A stretch of 64,000 nucleotides of DNA from NCBI RefSeq assembly GCF_003751605.1, contig NZ_RJVJ01000003.1, positions 620,001 through 684,000 of the forward strand, given 5' to 3'. The first letter of the stretch is position 1. Each line of letters begins with the position of its first letter. Positions 49,958 through 58,590 of the stretch are shown here, one piece after another. The translations under genes and the position numbers were made by a program. This DNA is from Kitasatospora cineracea. Lineage in GTDB: Bacteria; Actinomycetota; Actinomycetes; Streptomycetales; Streptomycetaceae. The notes under the pieces are model-generated. The model saw only the letters and a program-made list of their open reading frames with translations, searched no databases and was not told the DNA's origin.

Positions 49958-50869
49958 ATGACGACGAACACGAACACGAACGCGAACGCGAACACGGCCA
50001 AGGTCAAGGTCAAGGCCAAGGTCACGAACACGGTCACGGTCGCGGGGCCGAGCCCCGCCCCCCGCTGGAGCGGCATGGTCCCCGTCGAGGACACGGCCCT
50101 GGCGGTCACCGACACCGGCGGCCCGGGCCGGCCGGTGCTCTACCTCAACGGCTCCTACGCCACCCAGCGCAACTGGCGGCCCACGATCGCCGAACTCGGC
50201 GACGGCTACCGGCACATCACCTTCGACGAGCGCGCCCGCGGCAGGTCGCGGACCTCCGCGGACTACTCCTTCCGGGCGTGCCTGCGCGACATCGACGCCG
50301 TCCTGGACGCGACCGGCGCGCAGCGGCCGATCCTGGTCGGCTGGTCCTACGGCGCGGCGCTGGCGCTCCACCACTCCACCCGCGACCCGGGCCGGACCGC
50401 CGGCGCGGTGATGGTCGACGGCGGCTACCCGTGGGACTACCTGGCCACCGTCGAGGGCGGCCGGGAGGCGGCCAGGGAACAGATCCGCGCGATGTTCCGG
50501 AGGTTCGGGTGGATCATGCCGCTGGTCCGGCCGCTGGGCCTGGCCGCGCGGATGTCCGCCGCGGCGCACGCCGAGATCAACATCGAACTGAACGAGATCG
50601 TCGCCGGGAGCGGCCCGCTCTTCGACCTGGTGGACTTCCCGATGCGCTACCTGGTGGCCACCGGGGCCAGCCTCGGCGGCACCGCCGAGGGCCTGGCGGC
50701 CATGCGCGCCACCTTGGACCCGGTGCTCGCCCGCAACCCCCGGGTCCGGATCAGCGCCACCGTCCCCAGCAAGCACACCACCGTCCTCCGCAAGGACTTC
50801 CGCGCCGTCGCCGCCGCGGTGCGGGAGGTCGCCGCGGCGAGCGGCGGTAGGGTCGACCGGTGCGCATGA
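49958..50869 (+). CDS. Alpha/beta hydrolase
   Basis: The 303-residue protein starts at ATG 49958. Residues 4-25 are a low-complexity Asn/Thr then Lys/Val stretch (NTNTNANAN, AKVKVKAK). The fold begins at MVPVEDTALAVTDTG, with oxyanion-region LYLNGSYATQRNW and nucleophile GWSYGAALAL (Gly-x-Ser-x-Gly). An acid residue lies in VMVDGGYPWDY and a late His in VPSKHTTVLRKDF. It is probably an esterase or peptidase. The stop overlaps the MerR gene start, and a MerR operator precedes it, so it is under control of the linked regulator. Confidence 0.87.
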   Translation: MTTNTNTNANANTAKVKVKAKVTNTVTVAGPSPAPRWSGMVPVEDTALAVTDTGGPGRPVLYLNGSYATQRNWRPTIAELGDGYRHITFDERARGRSRTSADYSFRACLRDIDAVLDATGAQRPILVGWSYGAALALHHSTRDPGRTAGAVMVDGGYPWDYLATVEGGREAAREQIRAMFRRFGWIMPLVRPLGLAARMSAAAHAEINIELNEIVAGSGPLFDLVDFPMRYLVATGASLGGTAEGLAAMRATLDPVLARNPRVRISATVPSKHTTVLRKDFRAVAAAVREVAAASGGRVDRCA

Positions 50870-51639
50870 CGGACGGGGTGACGATCGGCCAGGCCGCGGC
50901 CTTCGCCGGTGTGACGGTGAAGACGATCCGGCACTACCACAAGAACGGCCTGCTGGCGGAGCCCGGACGCGACTCGTCCGGCTACCGCCGCTACGGGACG
51001 GCGCACCTGCTCCGGCTGGTGCAGGTGCGCACCCTCGCCGGGGCCGGCGTGCCGCTCGCCGAGGCGGGAGCGATCCTGGACGCCGACCCGGACCGCTTCG
51101 CGGCCTCCCTCGTCGAGGTGGAGAAGGACCTCACGGCCCGGATCGAGGAACTGGCCGCCCGCCGCGAGACGCTGCGCCGCCTCACCCAGGGCGACCGGGT
51201 CCTGCTGCCCGGCCGGGCGCTCGCCCTGCTCGACCGGATGCCCGGACTCGGCTTCTCCGACCCGGACGTGACCACGGCCCGCGAAGCGCTCATCCTGGTC
51301 CGGGCCCTCCTGCCGGAGGGCTTCGAGGACTACCTCGCCCAGATCGAACGGGGCCTCGACGACCCGCGGCACGTCGCCGTCGTCACACTGCTCTGGGCCG
51401 CCGGCGACTGGGACCCGGACGACCCCCGGATCGAGGAGCTCGCCACCGAAGCCGCCCGGCACTTCGCCGCCGACCCCTCCCTGCTGCCCACCCTCCCCGG
51501 CCTCCGGGACCGCGAGGACGGCCGCACCCGCGAGCGACTCCTCACCCACCACGGCGAGGAGCAGCGTCCCGGCTGGACCAGGCTGACCGCCCTGATCGAG
51601 CACAAGGTCCGAGCGGCCCGGGAGAACGGCCGGACCTGA
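50866..51639 (+). CDS. MerR-family transcriptional regulator
   Basis: The 257-residue protein starts at ATG 50866, overlapping the hydrolase stop (ATGA); a GTG at 50860 is possible. The MerR domain (4-75) has IGQAAAFAGVTVKTIRHYHK and GYRRYGTAHLLRLVQVRTLA. A coiled segment (ARIEELAARRETLRRLTQGD) is followed by a long C-terminal effector domain (about 120-250). It should bind the palindrome at 49926-49940 and control its own operon with the hydrolase gene. The effector is unknown. Confidence 0.92.
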   Translation: MTDGVTIGQAAAFAGVTVKTIRHYHKNGLLAEPGRDSSGYRRYGTAHLLRLVQVRTLAGAGVPLAEAGAILDADPDRFAASLVEVEKDLTARIEELAARRETLRRLTQGDRVLLPGRALALLDRMPGLGFSDPDVTTAREALILVRALLPEGFEDYLAQIERGLDDPRHVAVVTLLWAAGDWDPDDPRIEELATEAARHFAADPSLLPTLPGLRDREDGRTRERLLTHHGEEQRPGWTRLTALIEHKVRAARENGRT

Positions 51640-51660
51640 CCGGCCGCCGAGCCGCCGGGA

Positions 51661-52359
51661 TCAGGCCCGCGCGCCCGGCTGCTCCGCGGGCACGGAGGCC
51701 CCGGCCGCCGTGCCCACCGTGCCGGCCAGGAACGCGGTGAGGACGCGGCGCAGGCGGGGTTCGACCTCGACGACGGCGTGCGCGAGGCGGGGGTCACCGG
51801 TGTAGAGCTCCCGGAGGCGGGGGCCGGGGCTGGCGATCTGCCACAGGGCGCCGGCCATGCCGGTCGCGGTGGCGACGGTGTCGAGGACCTGCGCCTCGTC
51901 CAGACCGAGCAGGCGGTTCAACTCCTCGCCGATCAGGGCGACTTCGTGCAGGGTGAGGAGCTTGAAGCCGCGCACCGCCTCCAGTGAGACGTTGCGCTCC
52001 AGGTTGAGCGGGGCCTGCGCGAGCAGGTCGCAGAACACCGGGCGGGCCGCCAGTGTCGCGGCGACGGCCCCGGCGACCTCGGCGGTGGTGGCGGCGGTCC
52101 GCGCCGCCAGGTCGGCGCGCAGCGTCGCGGACCACTCCCGCCAGCCCTCGGCGGTGAGTTCGAGGAAGATCTGCTCCCTGGTCTCGAAGTAGCGCAGCAG
52201 CGCGGACTTGTGCATGCCGACCTCGGCGGCGATGTCGGTGAGGGAGACGTCGCGGATGCCGCGGTCCCGGCCGAGGGCCCGGGCCGCGTCCAGGATCGCG
52301 GCCTCCCGCGCCTGCTTGGCTTCGGTGCTGCGGGCCCGTCGGAAGGCTGGCTGGCTCAT
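51661..52359 (-). CDS. TetR-family transcriptional regulator
   Basis: The 232-residue protein has the TetR helix-turn-helix at about 18-65, AILDAARALGRDRGIRDVSL, IAAEVGMHKSALLRYFETRE, and a ligand-binding helical remainder. It is divergent from the SDR gene with a 68-base gap carrying two near-identical 15-mers, which are the likely operators. The operator overlaps both start regions, so it should repress both genes until an unknown ligand is bound. Confidence 0.92.
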   Translation of the reverse strand: MSQPAFRRARSTEAKQAREAAILDAARALGRDRGIRDVSLTDIAAEVGMHKSALLRYFETREQIFLELTAEGWREWSATLRADLAARTAATTAEVAGAVAATLAARPVFCDLLAQAPLNLERNVSLEAVRGFKLLTLHEVALIGEELNRLLGLDEAQVLDTVATATGMAGALWQIASPGPRLRELYTGDPRLAHAVVEVEPRLRRVLTAFLAGTVGTAAGASVPAEQPGARA

Positions 52360-52380
52360 GGCCCCATCATAGGGAGGTAT

Positions 52381-52417
52381 AAGAGAACGATGTTGCGTTA
52401 TTAAGAGAACGGTGTTG
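52381..52417. promoter_or_regulatory. Paired TetR operators
   Basis: AAGAGAACGATGTTG (52381-52395) and AAGAGAACGGTGTTG (52403-52417) differ at one base and are 22 bp apart (two helical turns), each with an AAC-n3-GTT core. They lie between divergent tetR and SDR genes. Confidence 0.75.
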
Positions 52418-52427
52418 TACTAATGGC

Positions 52428-53318
52428 ATGAGCGAAGACGCGCACAACACCCAGCAGGTCTGGTTCGTCACCGGTTCGTCCCGCGGCCTCGGCCGCGCCC
52501 TGGTCACCGCCGCCCTCGACGCGGGCGACCTCGTCGTGGCCACCGCCCGCCGCCCCGAAGCCCTCCGCGCCGAACTGGCCGAGTACGGCGACCGGGTCCT
52601 CGCCCTGCCCCTGGACGTCACCAGTCCTGACCAGGCGCGCGCGGCCGTCGACGCCGCGCTCGCCCGCTTCGGGCGCATCGACGTCCTGGTGAACAACGCC
52701 GGGTACGCCAACGTGTCGCCCGTGGAGAGCGCCGACGACGAGGACTTCCGCGCCCAGTTCGAGACCAACTTCTGGGGCGTCTACCACGTCACCAAGGCCG
52801 CACTGCCCGCGCTGCGCCGCCAGGGGTCGGGCACCGTCGTCCAGTTCTCCTCGGTCGGCGGCCGGGTCGGCGGCTCACCGGGCATCGCCTCGTACCAGGC
52901 GGCCAAGTTCGCCGTCGACGGCTTCACCCGGTCGCTGGCGGCGGAGACCGCGCCGTTCGGCATCCGGTTCACGGTCGTCGAGCCGAGCGGCTTCGCCACC
53001 GACTGGGCGGGCGACTCCATGACCGTCCACCCCGTCCCCGAGCCCTACGAGCAGACCGTGGGCGCGATGAACCGCCGGGTCCGCCAGGGCACCTCCGGCG
53101 CCGCCGGGGACCCGGCGCGGGCCGCCGAGATCCTCGTGCGCACCGTGCGCCGCGGCGACGCTCCCAGCCACCTGCTGCTCGGGGCCAACGCGGTGACCAT
53201 GGCGCTCGACTACTCCCGCCGCCAGCTGGAGGAGGCCGGCGCCTGGGAGAAGGTGAGCCGCTCCGCCGACTTCACCGAGCCCTACCCCGTCGAACTCCCG
53301 CCCCCGCCGTCGTCCTGA
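52428..53318 (+). CDS. Short-chain dehydrogenase/reductase
   Basis: The 296-residue enzyme has the classical SDR nucleotide motif VTGSSRGLGRAL, NNAG, catalytic Ser in VVQFSSVGGRVGG and YQAAK (Tyr-x-x-x-Lys). The loop VEPSGFATDWAGDS and the late APSHLLLGANAVTMALDYSR are characteristic of oxidoreductases often regulated by a divergent TetR. It should use NAD(P)(H) on an unknown carbonyl or alcohol. Confidence 0.93.
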   Translation: MSEDAHNTQQVWFVTGSSRGLGRALVTAALDAGDLVVATARRPEALRAELAEYGDRVLALPLDVTSPDQARAAVDAALARFGRIDVLVNNAGYANVSPVESADDEDFRAQFETNFWGVYHVTKAALPALRRQGSGTVVQFSSVGGRVGGSPGIASYQAAKFAVDGFTRSLAAETAPFGIRFTVVEPSGFATDWAGDSMTVHPVPEPYEQTVGAMNRRVRQGTSGAAGDPARAAEILVRTVRRGDAPSHLLLGANAVTMALDYSRRQLEEAGAWEKVSRSADFTEPYPVELPPPPSS

Positions 53319-53532
53319 CCACCCGCCCGCTCTCCGGCCGGCGGCACCCCCCCGTGGCCGGTAGGGCGAGGGACGCGCCCTCCGCGTCGCTTCTCAACCC
53401 ACTTCCGCCTTCCGGCCGAGCGGGGCGGGGCGGGGCGGACCGAGCTGACCTCGCGTCCGGGCGCTGACGGGTGGACCGTGGAGAGGGAAGCGAACCGCGT
53501 GCCGCGGCACTCGGAACCACCAGGAGGATGCG

Positions 53533-53778
53533 ATGTCCGTCAGCCACCCCGTTTCCGCTCCCGCTCCCGTGCCCGTGCCGGTGCCCGTCCCCGCTCCGGC
53601 GGAAGGCCATTCCGTGCCGACCGAAACCCCCGAGTGCGAAGCCTCGACCACCCACGGCATCTCCACGCCCGAGGCGGTGGAACTGCACACGGCCTGGCCC
53701 GGCTGGATCCCCCTGCTGGCCATCATGGTCATGGTCGTCTGCTGCATCGGCTTCGCCGTCGGACGGATCTTCGCCTGA
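53533..53778 (+). CDS. Small single-pass membrane protein
   Basis: The 81-residue protein starts at ATG 53533 with AGGAGG seven bases upstream. Residues 8-22 are a Pro-Val/Ala repeat (APVPVPVPVPAPA), and the middle is acidic and hydrophilic (PTETPECEASTTHG). A single C-terminal helix (WPGWIPLLAIMVMVVCCIGF) ends in GRIFA. I do not recognise a family. It lies between the SDR gene and the convergent csbD-like gene, with a strong terminator after it. Confidence 0.68.
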   Translation: MSVSHPVSAPAPVPVPVPVPAPAEGHSVPTETPECEASTTHGISTPEAVELHTAWPGWIPLLAIMVMVVCCIGFAVGRIFA

Positions 53779-53795
53779 GCCCGCTGTCCCCGAGA

Positions 53796-53848
53796 GGACG
53801 GTGACAGCTCCGGACAGCGACAACCCCCGGACGGTGACAGCTCCGGAC
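53796..53848. repeat. 20-bp direct repeat pair
   Basis: GGACGGTGACAGCTCCGGAC occurs at 53796-53815 and 53829-53848, 33 bp apart, just before the terminator. A third related GGACGGCGACGGCTCC follows. Confidence 0.75.
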
Positions 53849-53875
53849 GGCGACGGCTCCCGGGCCGGTGCGGAC

Positions 53876-53916
53876 GTGCGGGGGCCCACCCGGTCAGACC
53901 GGGTGGGCCCCCGCAC
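53876..53916. terminator. Perfect 19-bp bidirectional terminator
   Basis: GTGCGGGGGCCCACCCGGT (53876-53894) is fully complementary to 53898-53916 with a three-base loop. It separates the plus-strand membrane-protein gene from the minus-strand csbD-like gene. Confidence 0.92.
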
Positions 53917-53933
53917 GGACTGCCGGGCGGTGC

Positions 53934-54107
53934 TCAGTCCTTGAAGGCGTCCTTGACGTGCTCGCCGGCCTGCTTGAGGTCGCCCTTGGCCTGGTCGGCC
54001 TTGCCCTCGGCCTCGAGGCGCTCGTTGCCGACGGCCTTGCCGGCGGCCTCCTTGGCGGTGCCCTTGAGCTTGTCGCCGGTGTTGTGGATCTTGTCGCCCG
54101 TGCTCAT
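53934..54107 (-). CDS. CsbD-family stress protein
   Basis: The 57-residue protein starts at ATG 54107 behind GAGGAGG. It reads MSTGDKIHNTGDKLKGTAKE, AAGKAVGNERLEAEGKADQA and ends KQAGEHVKDAFKD, the typical CsbD-like low-complexity helical pattern. In Bacillus csbD belongs to the general stress regulon. A weak stress-type -10 (GGGTAG at 54170-54165) lies upstream on the same strand. Confidence 0.92.
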   Translation of the reverse strand: MSTGDKIHNTGDKLKGTAKEAAGKAVGNERLEAEGKADQAKGDLKQAGEHVKDAFKD

Positions 54108-54398
54108 CGCGTCCTCCTCGAACCGTCCGCGCCACTGGCGCCCTTCGTGCTGACAGGGCCCCGCCTACCCGCGTGAACCGGAGAGATTCCCAGGAATATT
54201 CGCCGGGGCCAAGGGCACACGGCGGTCCGGCACGGACCACGTGGAGGTTGCCGTGGTTCCCCTTCTCCTCGCCCTGCTGCCGACCCTGCCGCTACTCGGC
54301 CCCGGGCCCGGCCCCGGCTTCGGCACGGCTTCGTCGACGCCGGTGGAGGCGGCCCGCCCCCGGCAGGGCGGGCGTCGGGGTGACGGGATACTGCTGCC
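54108..54398. other. Upstream region of csbD-like and benE genes
   Basis: The 291 bases contain no supported gene. GGGTAG (complement 54165-54170) with GGAAT (complement 54186-54190) 15 bases upstream resembles a stress-sigma promoter for the csbD-like gene. No operator was recognised for benE. Confidence 0.4.
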
Positions 54399-55670
54399 AT
54401 GTCAGATCATCGGACCGCCGCCCGGGTCGGGCCCGTCCCGAACGAATCCCCCGCCCCGCCGCCGGACCGGCCCTCGCTGCGGCGGGACGTCTCGCTGCCC
54501 GCCCTGCTGGCCGGCCTCGTGTGCATCGCCGTCTCCTTCTCCGGCCCGCTGGTCGTCGTGCTCGCCGCAGCCGCCGCCGGACACCTGGACCAGGCGCACA
54601 CCGCCTCCTGGATCTGGGCGGTGTCGATCGGCAGCGGACTGACCTGCCTGCTGCTGAGCTGGTGGACCCGCACCCCCGTGATCACCGCCTGGTCGACCCC
54701 CGGCGCGGCGCTGCTGATCGGCAGCCTCGGCGCGTACCCCTACCCGGAGGCGGTCGGGGCGTTCCTGCTCAGCTCGGTCGCCGTCGCGCTGTTCGGCGCC
54801 ACCGGCCTGTTCGGACGGCTGATCAGGGCGATCCCGACCGGCATCGTCAACGCCATGCTGGCCGGCATCCTGTTCGCCTTCGGCGCGGGCATCTTCGCCG
54901 AGCTGCAGGCCGCCCCCACCCTGGTGCTGGGCAGCTTCACCGTCTTCCTGCTGGCCAAACGCCTGCTGCCGCGCTACGCCGTCCCGCTGGCGCTGCTCGC
55001 CGGCGCCCTGCTGGCCGCGGCCACCGTCGGACTCCCGCTGCACCTCGGCTCCGGCGGTCCCACCCACCCCGTCTGGACCACCCCCGCGTTCTCCTGGCCC
55101 GCCGCCGTCGGCCTGGCGCTGCCGCTCACCATCGTCGCGCTGGCCTCGCAGAACGCCCCCGGCCTCGGCATCATGCGGGCCTCCGGCTACGAGCCCGACG
55201 ACCGGCTGCTGGTCGGCGTCACCGGCGGCCTGTCGGTGCTGCTCGCCCCGTTCGGCTCGCCCGGCGTCAACCTGGCAGCGATCACCGCCGCGATCTGCAC
55301 CAGCCCCGAGAGCCACCCCGACCCCCGCCGACGGTACGTGGCCGGCATGTCCGCAGGCGTGCTCTACCTGCTGGTCGGCAGTTTCGGCGGTGTCCTGGTC
55401 AGCCTGTTCACCGGTCTGCCGCACGCCCTGATCGCGGTGATCGCCGGCGTCGCCCTGCTGGCCTCCTTCCAGGGCAGCCTGGCCGCCGCGGTCGCCGAGG
55501 AGCGGGACCGCGACAGCGCGGTGGTCACCTTCCTGGCCACCGCCTCCGGCATGACCCTGTTCGGCATCGGCGCCCCGTTCTGGGGCCTCCTGCTGGGCCT
55601 GGCCACTCACGCCGTCCTGACCTACCGCCGCCGGGACCGACGTCGGCAGCCGCCCCGCCGCCAGGGCTGA
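54399..55670 (+). CDS. benE: Benzoate/H+ symporter BenE family transporter
   Basis: The 423-residue protein has about twelve membrane helices and BenE motifs: SFSGPLVVVLAAAAAGHLDQ, TPVITAWSTPGAALLIGSLG, IVNAMLAGILFAFGAGIFAE, LPLTIVALASQNAPGLGIMR and LLAPFGSPGVNLAAITAAIC. It starts at ATG 54399. It should carry an aromatic acid with protons; benzoate is the family name but not shown here. No catabolic genes are adjacent. Confidence 0.88.
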   Translation: MSDHRTAARVGPVPNESPAPPPDRPSLRRDVSLPALLAGLVCIAVSFSGPLVVVLAAAAAGHLDQAHTASWIWAVSIGSGLTCLLLSWWTRTPVITAWSTPGAALLIGSLGAYPYPEAVGAFLLSSVAVALFGATGLFGRLIRAIPTGIVNAMLAGILFAFGAGIFAELQAAPTLVLGSFTVFLLAKRLLPRYAVPLALLAGALLAAATVGLPLHLGSGGPTHPVWTTPAFSWPAAVGLALPLTIVALASQNAPGLGIMRASGYEPDDRLLVGVTGGLSVLLAPFGSPGVNLAAITAAICTSPESHPDPRRRYVAGMSAGVLYLLVGSFGGVLVSLFTGLPHALIAVIAGVALLASFQGSLAAAVAEERDRDSAVVTFLATASGMTLFGIGAPFWGLLLGLATHAVLTYRRRDRRRQPPRRQG

Positions 55671-56351
55671 CGTCTGTAGCCGCAGGTGCGCACGAGGAAC
55701 ACGTCGAGGCTGACGAACAGCCGCGGGCGGCCGGTGCCCGCACCGTGTTCGGTGGCACGCGGCTGTTCGGCAGCCGATCCCGACGCCTTCGGCCGCCACC
55801 GGTGTGACCGTGCCGTCCTCAAGGAGGCCACCGGCCCCTCCGGGCCCGGACCCGGAGGTTCGACGGCTCCTCGTCGAGGGTGGCGTACAGCGGGAAGCCG
55901 TTGCGGGCCACGGCGCCGCGCGGTGCGTCGAGGAGTCCGCTGCCGTCGACGTCGCAGGCGATCTCTACGAGGACGCCCGTCTTCGGCGGCCCGAGGGCTA
56001 CCCGCGCAGGCACGCACCCGCCGCGGCGAGGAGGCGCAGAACCGTCAGCAGAACCTCCGGGCCCCCGCGGGCCGGGACGGGCGGCCGTCCGGCTCGCCGA
56101 GGCCACCGAGGACCATGTCGGCCCTGCGTCTGGTCATCTCCGCGACCGCCGGCCGGCGCACGGCCGCGCAGCGGATCGCACCGGCCGGCAGCAGCCGTCG
56201 GCCCGGTAGGTGACGGCGCCGAACATTCCGACCGGCCCGACCGGTGGGCAGCGCTCATCCACAGTGGCCCCTGTGCCTTCTCCTTCGGATCCTGCCTCCC
56301 CGGCGAGCCCCCGGCGGTCGGCCCCTTGCCGGGGGCGACTACGCTCCGTGC
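55671..56351. other. Gene-poor 680-bp stretch with a possible decayed fragment
   Basis: No convincing complete gene was found. The minus strand at 55819-56106 has good third-position bias over about 60 codons (LGPPKTGVLVEIACDVDGSG, ARNGFPLYATLDEEPSNLRV), which looks like the tail of a lost gene, but the upstream part does not fit. The rest is GC-rich without motifs. Confidence 0.35.
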
Positions 56352-57134
56352 GTGATCACACCGTCCAACCCGCACCTCGCCCAACTCCTCGACAGCTTCG
56401 GCGGGCAGGAGCCCGACCCGATGGACCTGTTCATCGCGCTGTTCGACGGCGGCCTGTACGTGCCGATCGCCGCGCCCGGCGAGGTGATCACCGGCCGCGA
56501 CCCGGAGGGAGGGCGAGTGGTGCTCGGCTTCGCCGACCCCCGGCTCGGCCGGGACCTTCCGGGAGCCGTCGGCGCGGCCTACTACGACGCGGCCCAACTG
56601 ATGAGCCTGCTGGAGGGCAGCGGGGCCGTGCGGCTGGTGCTCCGCTCCGCGCAGGGGGAGTGGAAACTGCCCCGGGCGCTGCTGGACGCCTGGGCCCGGG
56701 ACTTCCGCGGCGAGCGCCTGCTGCTCGAACCGCCGACCGGACCGGACGCGACGGCCCTGCTGGAGGCCCTGGCCCGGCGGATGAGCGGCTTCCCGGCAGT
56801 CCGCACCGCCTGGCTGTCGCTGGCCCGCTGGCCGGACTCCCCGGACCCCCAACTGCTGCTGCACGTCGCCGTGGACGAGGACCCGCCCGGCCCCGTCGCC
56901 AACCACCTGCTGCGGGCGCTGCTCCACGAGCAGCCGCTGCGCCACCTGGCCTACCCGAAGGTCGCCGTCGTCCCGCTGCACCCCGACGCGCACGCGGAGA
57001 CCATCGCCGACCTGGACCGCCGCGGCCTGCCCGCGGTGCGCCGCGACTCCCGGCCCGGCCCGCTCGGAACGCCCGCATCCGCCGCCCCGCCCACTGCCCC
57101 GGAGCCGAAGCGCCGCTGGTTCCAGCGCCCCTGA
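56352..57134 (+). CDS. SseB-like domain protein
   Basis: The 260-residue protein starts at GTG 56352. Its N-terminal 120 residues match SseB: LAQLLDSFGGQEPDPMDLFI, LFDGGLYVPIAAPGEVI, VVLGFADPRLG. The middle has WLSLARWPDSPDPQLLLHVA and the C-terminus is a Pro-rich tail ending RRWFQRP. SseB-type proteins occur in many actinomycetes without a proven role. It converges with the TPR gene. Confidence 0.78.
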   Translation: MITPSNPHLAQLLDSFGGQEPDPMDLFIALFDGGLYVPIAAPGEVITGRDPEGGRVVLGFADPRLGRDLPGAVGAAYYDAAQLMSLLEGSGAVRLVLRSAQGEWKLPRALLDAWARDFRGERLLLEPPTGPDATALLEALARRMSGFPAVRTAWLSLARWPDSPDPQLLLHVAVDEDPPGPVANHLLRALLHEQPLRHLAYPKVAVVPLHPDAHAETIADLDRRGLPAVRRDSRPGPLGTPASAAPPTAPEPKRRWFQRP

Positions 57135-57163
57135 CGGGCAGTGACATCCGCAGGACGTTGAAC

Positions 57164-57200
57164 GGCCCCGCAGGGCCCGGCCGCCGAGCGCGGCGGGGCC
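57164..57200. terminator. Candidate hairpin terminator
   Basis: GGCCCCGC (57164-57171) pairs with GCGGGGCC (57193-57200) between convergent SseB-like and TPR genes; the loop is long (21 bases) and GC-rich. Confidence 0.45.
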
Positions 57201-57234
57201 GAGCTGTCGCGGCGGGGCGGGGCCGGCGGGGCCT

Positions 57235-58590
57235 CTACCGGTGGTCGCGTTCCTCGCGCTGGTGGAACCAGCCCTCGGAGAAGTCCTCGACGCGCTGGAG
57301 GAGGGCCAGGGCGTCGGGGACGCGATCGAGGTCGATCAGGTGGCCGGCCAGGGTCGTGGTGTGCCACCGCGGAACGGCGTGCCGACCGAGGAGGGCCACC
57401 ACCTCGTCGGTGCGTGCGGCACCGGCGAGGAGGCGGGCGAGGTCGCAGGCCGCGTGGGGAGTGTCGGCTTCGGGATGGGCGCGGGCCTGCCGCAGCGCGG
57501 TGTCGACGCCGTCTCGGGCGGCGAGCAGCGGCAGCCGGATCCGGTACAGCTCCCACTCCTCCTCGCCGCCGCGCCGGGCGGCCAGGGCGTCGAGGTGGGC
57601 GAGTCCCTCGGCGGGCAGGCCTTGTTCCAGGCACAGTTCGGCGAGGACGTGCAGGATCCAGTCCTCGCCGGGACGCTGGTCGGCCTGCTCGCGCAGCACG
57701 GCGACGGCCTCCTCGCCGCGGCCGTGCCGGGCCAGCAGTCGAGCGTGCGCGAAGGCCGCGTTCGGGTGCCCGGACGCGGGCAGTTCCTCCCACCGGTACA
57801 CCGCGATCGCGGCCTCGACGTCCCCGCGCCCCTCCAGTACCCGCGCCAGCGGCTCCAGCGCCTCTGCGTCGCCGCAGGCCTTCGCGTGGGCGCACAGCTC
57901 CTGGAAGCGGCCGTGCCGGGCCAGCAGGTCCGCCGGCTGGTTGCGTCCGTTGAGCCGGACGACGCGTCGGCGCCGCAGCAGGTCGAGGGCGTCGTCGACG
58001 CGGCCCTGGCGTTCGCGGATGGTGGCGAGCAGCCCGAGGGCGGTATCGGCGTCGACGCCGTCGCAGCACCAGGGCGGGTCCGTACACCGGTACCCGGCGA
58101 TCCGGGCCTCGAGCAGCGCGGCGGCCTCCTCGTCGCGGCCGGCCGCGTGGGCGACGTCGATCAGGGCCTCGACGCGCCCGTGCTCGTCGGCGTGGGGCAG
58201 CAGCAGGTCGAAGGCCTCCTGGGCGCGGCCGTGCCGGGCCAGCAGCCGCGCGTAGTACTCCAGCGCCCGAGGGTGGCCCAGCGCCATCCGGGCCCGCACG
58301 GCATCGAGCGCCTCCTCCGCGCGGCCCCCGCCCTCCAGCAGTTCGGCGACCTCCACCACGGCCGTCCACCAGGTCGTCGCGGCGTACGGTGCCAGCACCT
58401 CGAGCGCCTCCTCCAGCCGCCCCTGCCCGGCCAGCACCCCGGCCCACGCCCGCGCACACCACCACTGCCCGCACCCGGCCTGCTCCGCCACCACCGCGGC
58501 GTGCCCGCGCTCCAGCAGTCGCTCGACCAGCTCCGACGGGATCCAACCGGCGCCGGTACGGCACCGGCGCTCAAGATCGTCAGCGTCCAT
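57235..58590 (-). CDS. TPR-like repeat protein
   Basis: The 451-residue protein starts at ATG 58590. It is almost entirely made of 30-40-residue helical repeats with conserved A/L/G positions: AWAGVLAGQGRLEEALEVLA, YARLLARHGRAQEAFDLLLP, ARLLARHGRGEEAVAVLREQ, LARLLAGAARTDEVVALLGR. This is a scaffold type frequent in streptomycetes. There is no signal peptide or catalytic domain. Partner proteins are unknown. Confidence 0.78.
   Translation of the reverse strand: MDADDLERRCRTGAGWIPSELVERLLERGHAAVVAEQAGCGQWWCARAWAGVLAGQGRLEEALEVLAPYAATTWWTAVVEVAELLEGGGRAEEALDAVRARMALGHPRALEYYARLLARHGRAQEAFDLLLPHADEHGRVEALIDVAHAAGRDEEAAALLEARIAGYRCTDPPWCCDGVDADTALGLLATIRERQGRVDDALDLLRRRRVVRLNGRNQPADLLARHGRFQELCAHAKACGDAEALEPLARVLEGRGDVEAAIAVYRWEELPASGHPNAAFAHARLLARHGRGEEAVAVLREQADQRPGEDWILHVLAELCLEQGLPAEGLAHLDALAARRGGEEEWELYRIRLPLLAARDGVDTALRQARAHPEADTPHAACDLARLLAGAARTDEVVALLGRHAVPRWHTTTLAGHLIDLDRVPDALALLQRVEDFSEGWFHQREERDHR

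Noticed and set aside
53879..53913. Possible attachment site or phage core in the long palindrome
   Set aside because: The perfect hairpin has the position and loop of a bidirectional terminator between convergent genes, and no integrase is nearby.
56210..58255. Plus-strand 681-codon open frame
   Set aside because: It spans the SseB-like gene in another frame and the TPR gene on the other strand. Its composition is Arg/Ser-rich, the mark of a shadow frame in GC-rich DNA.
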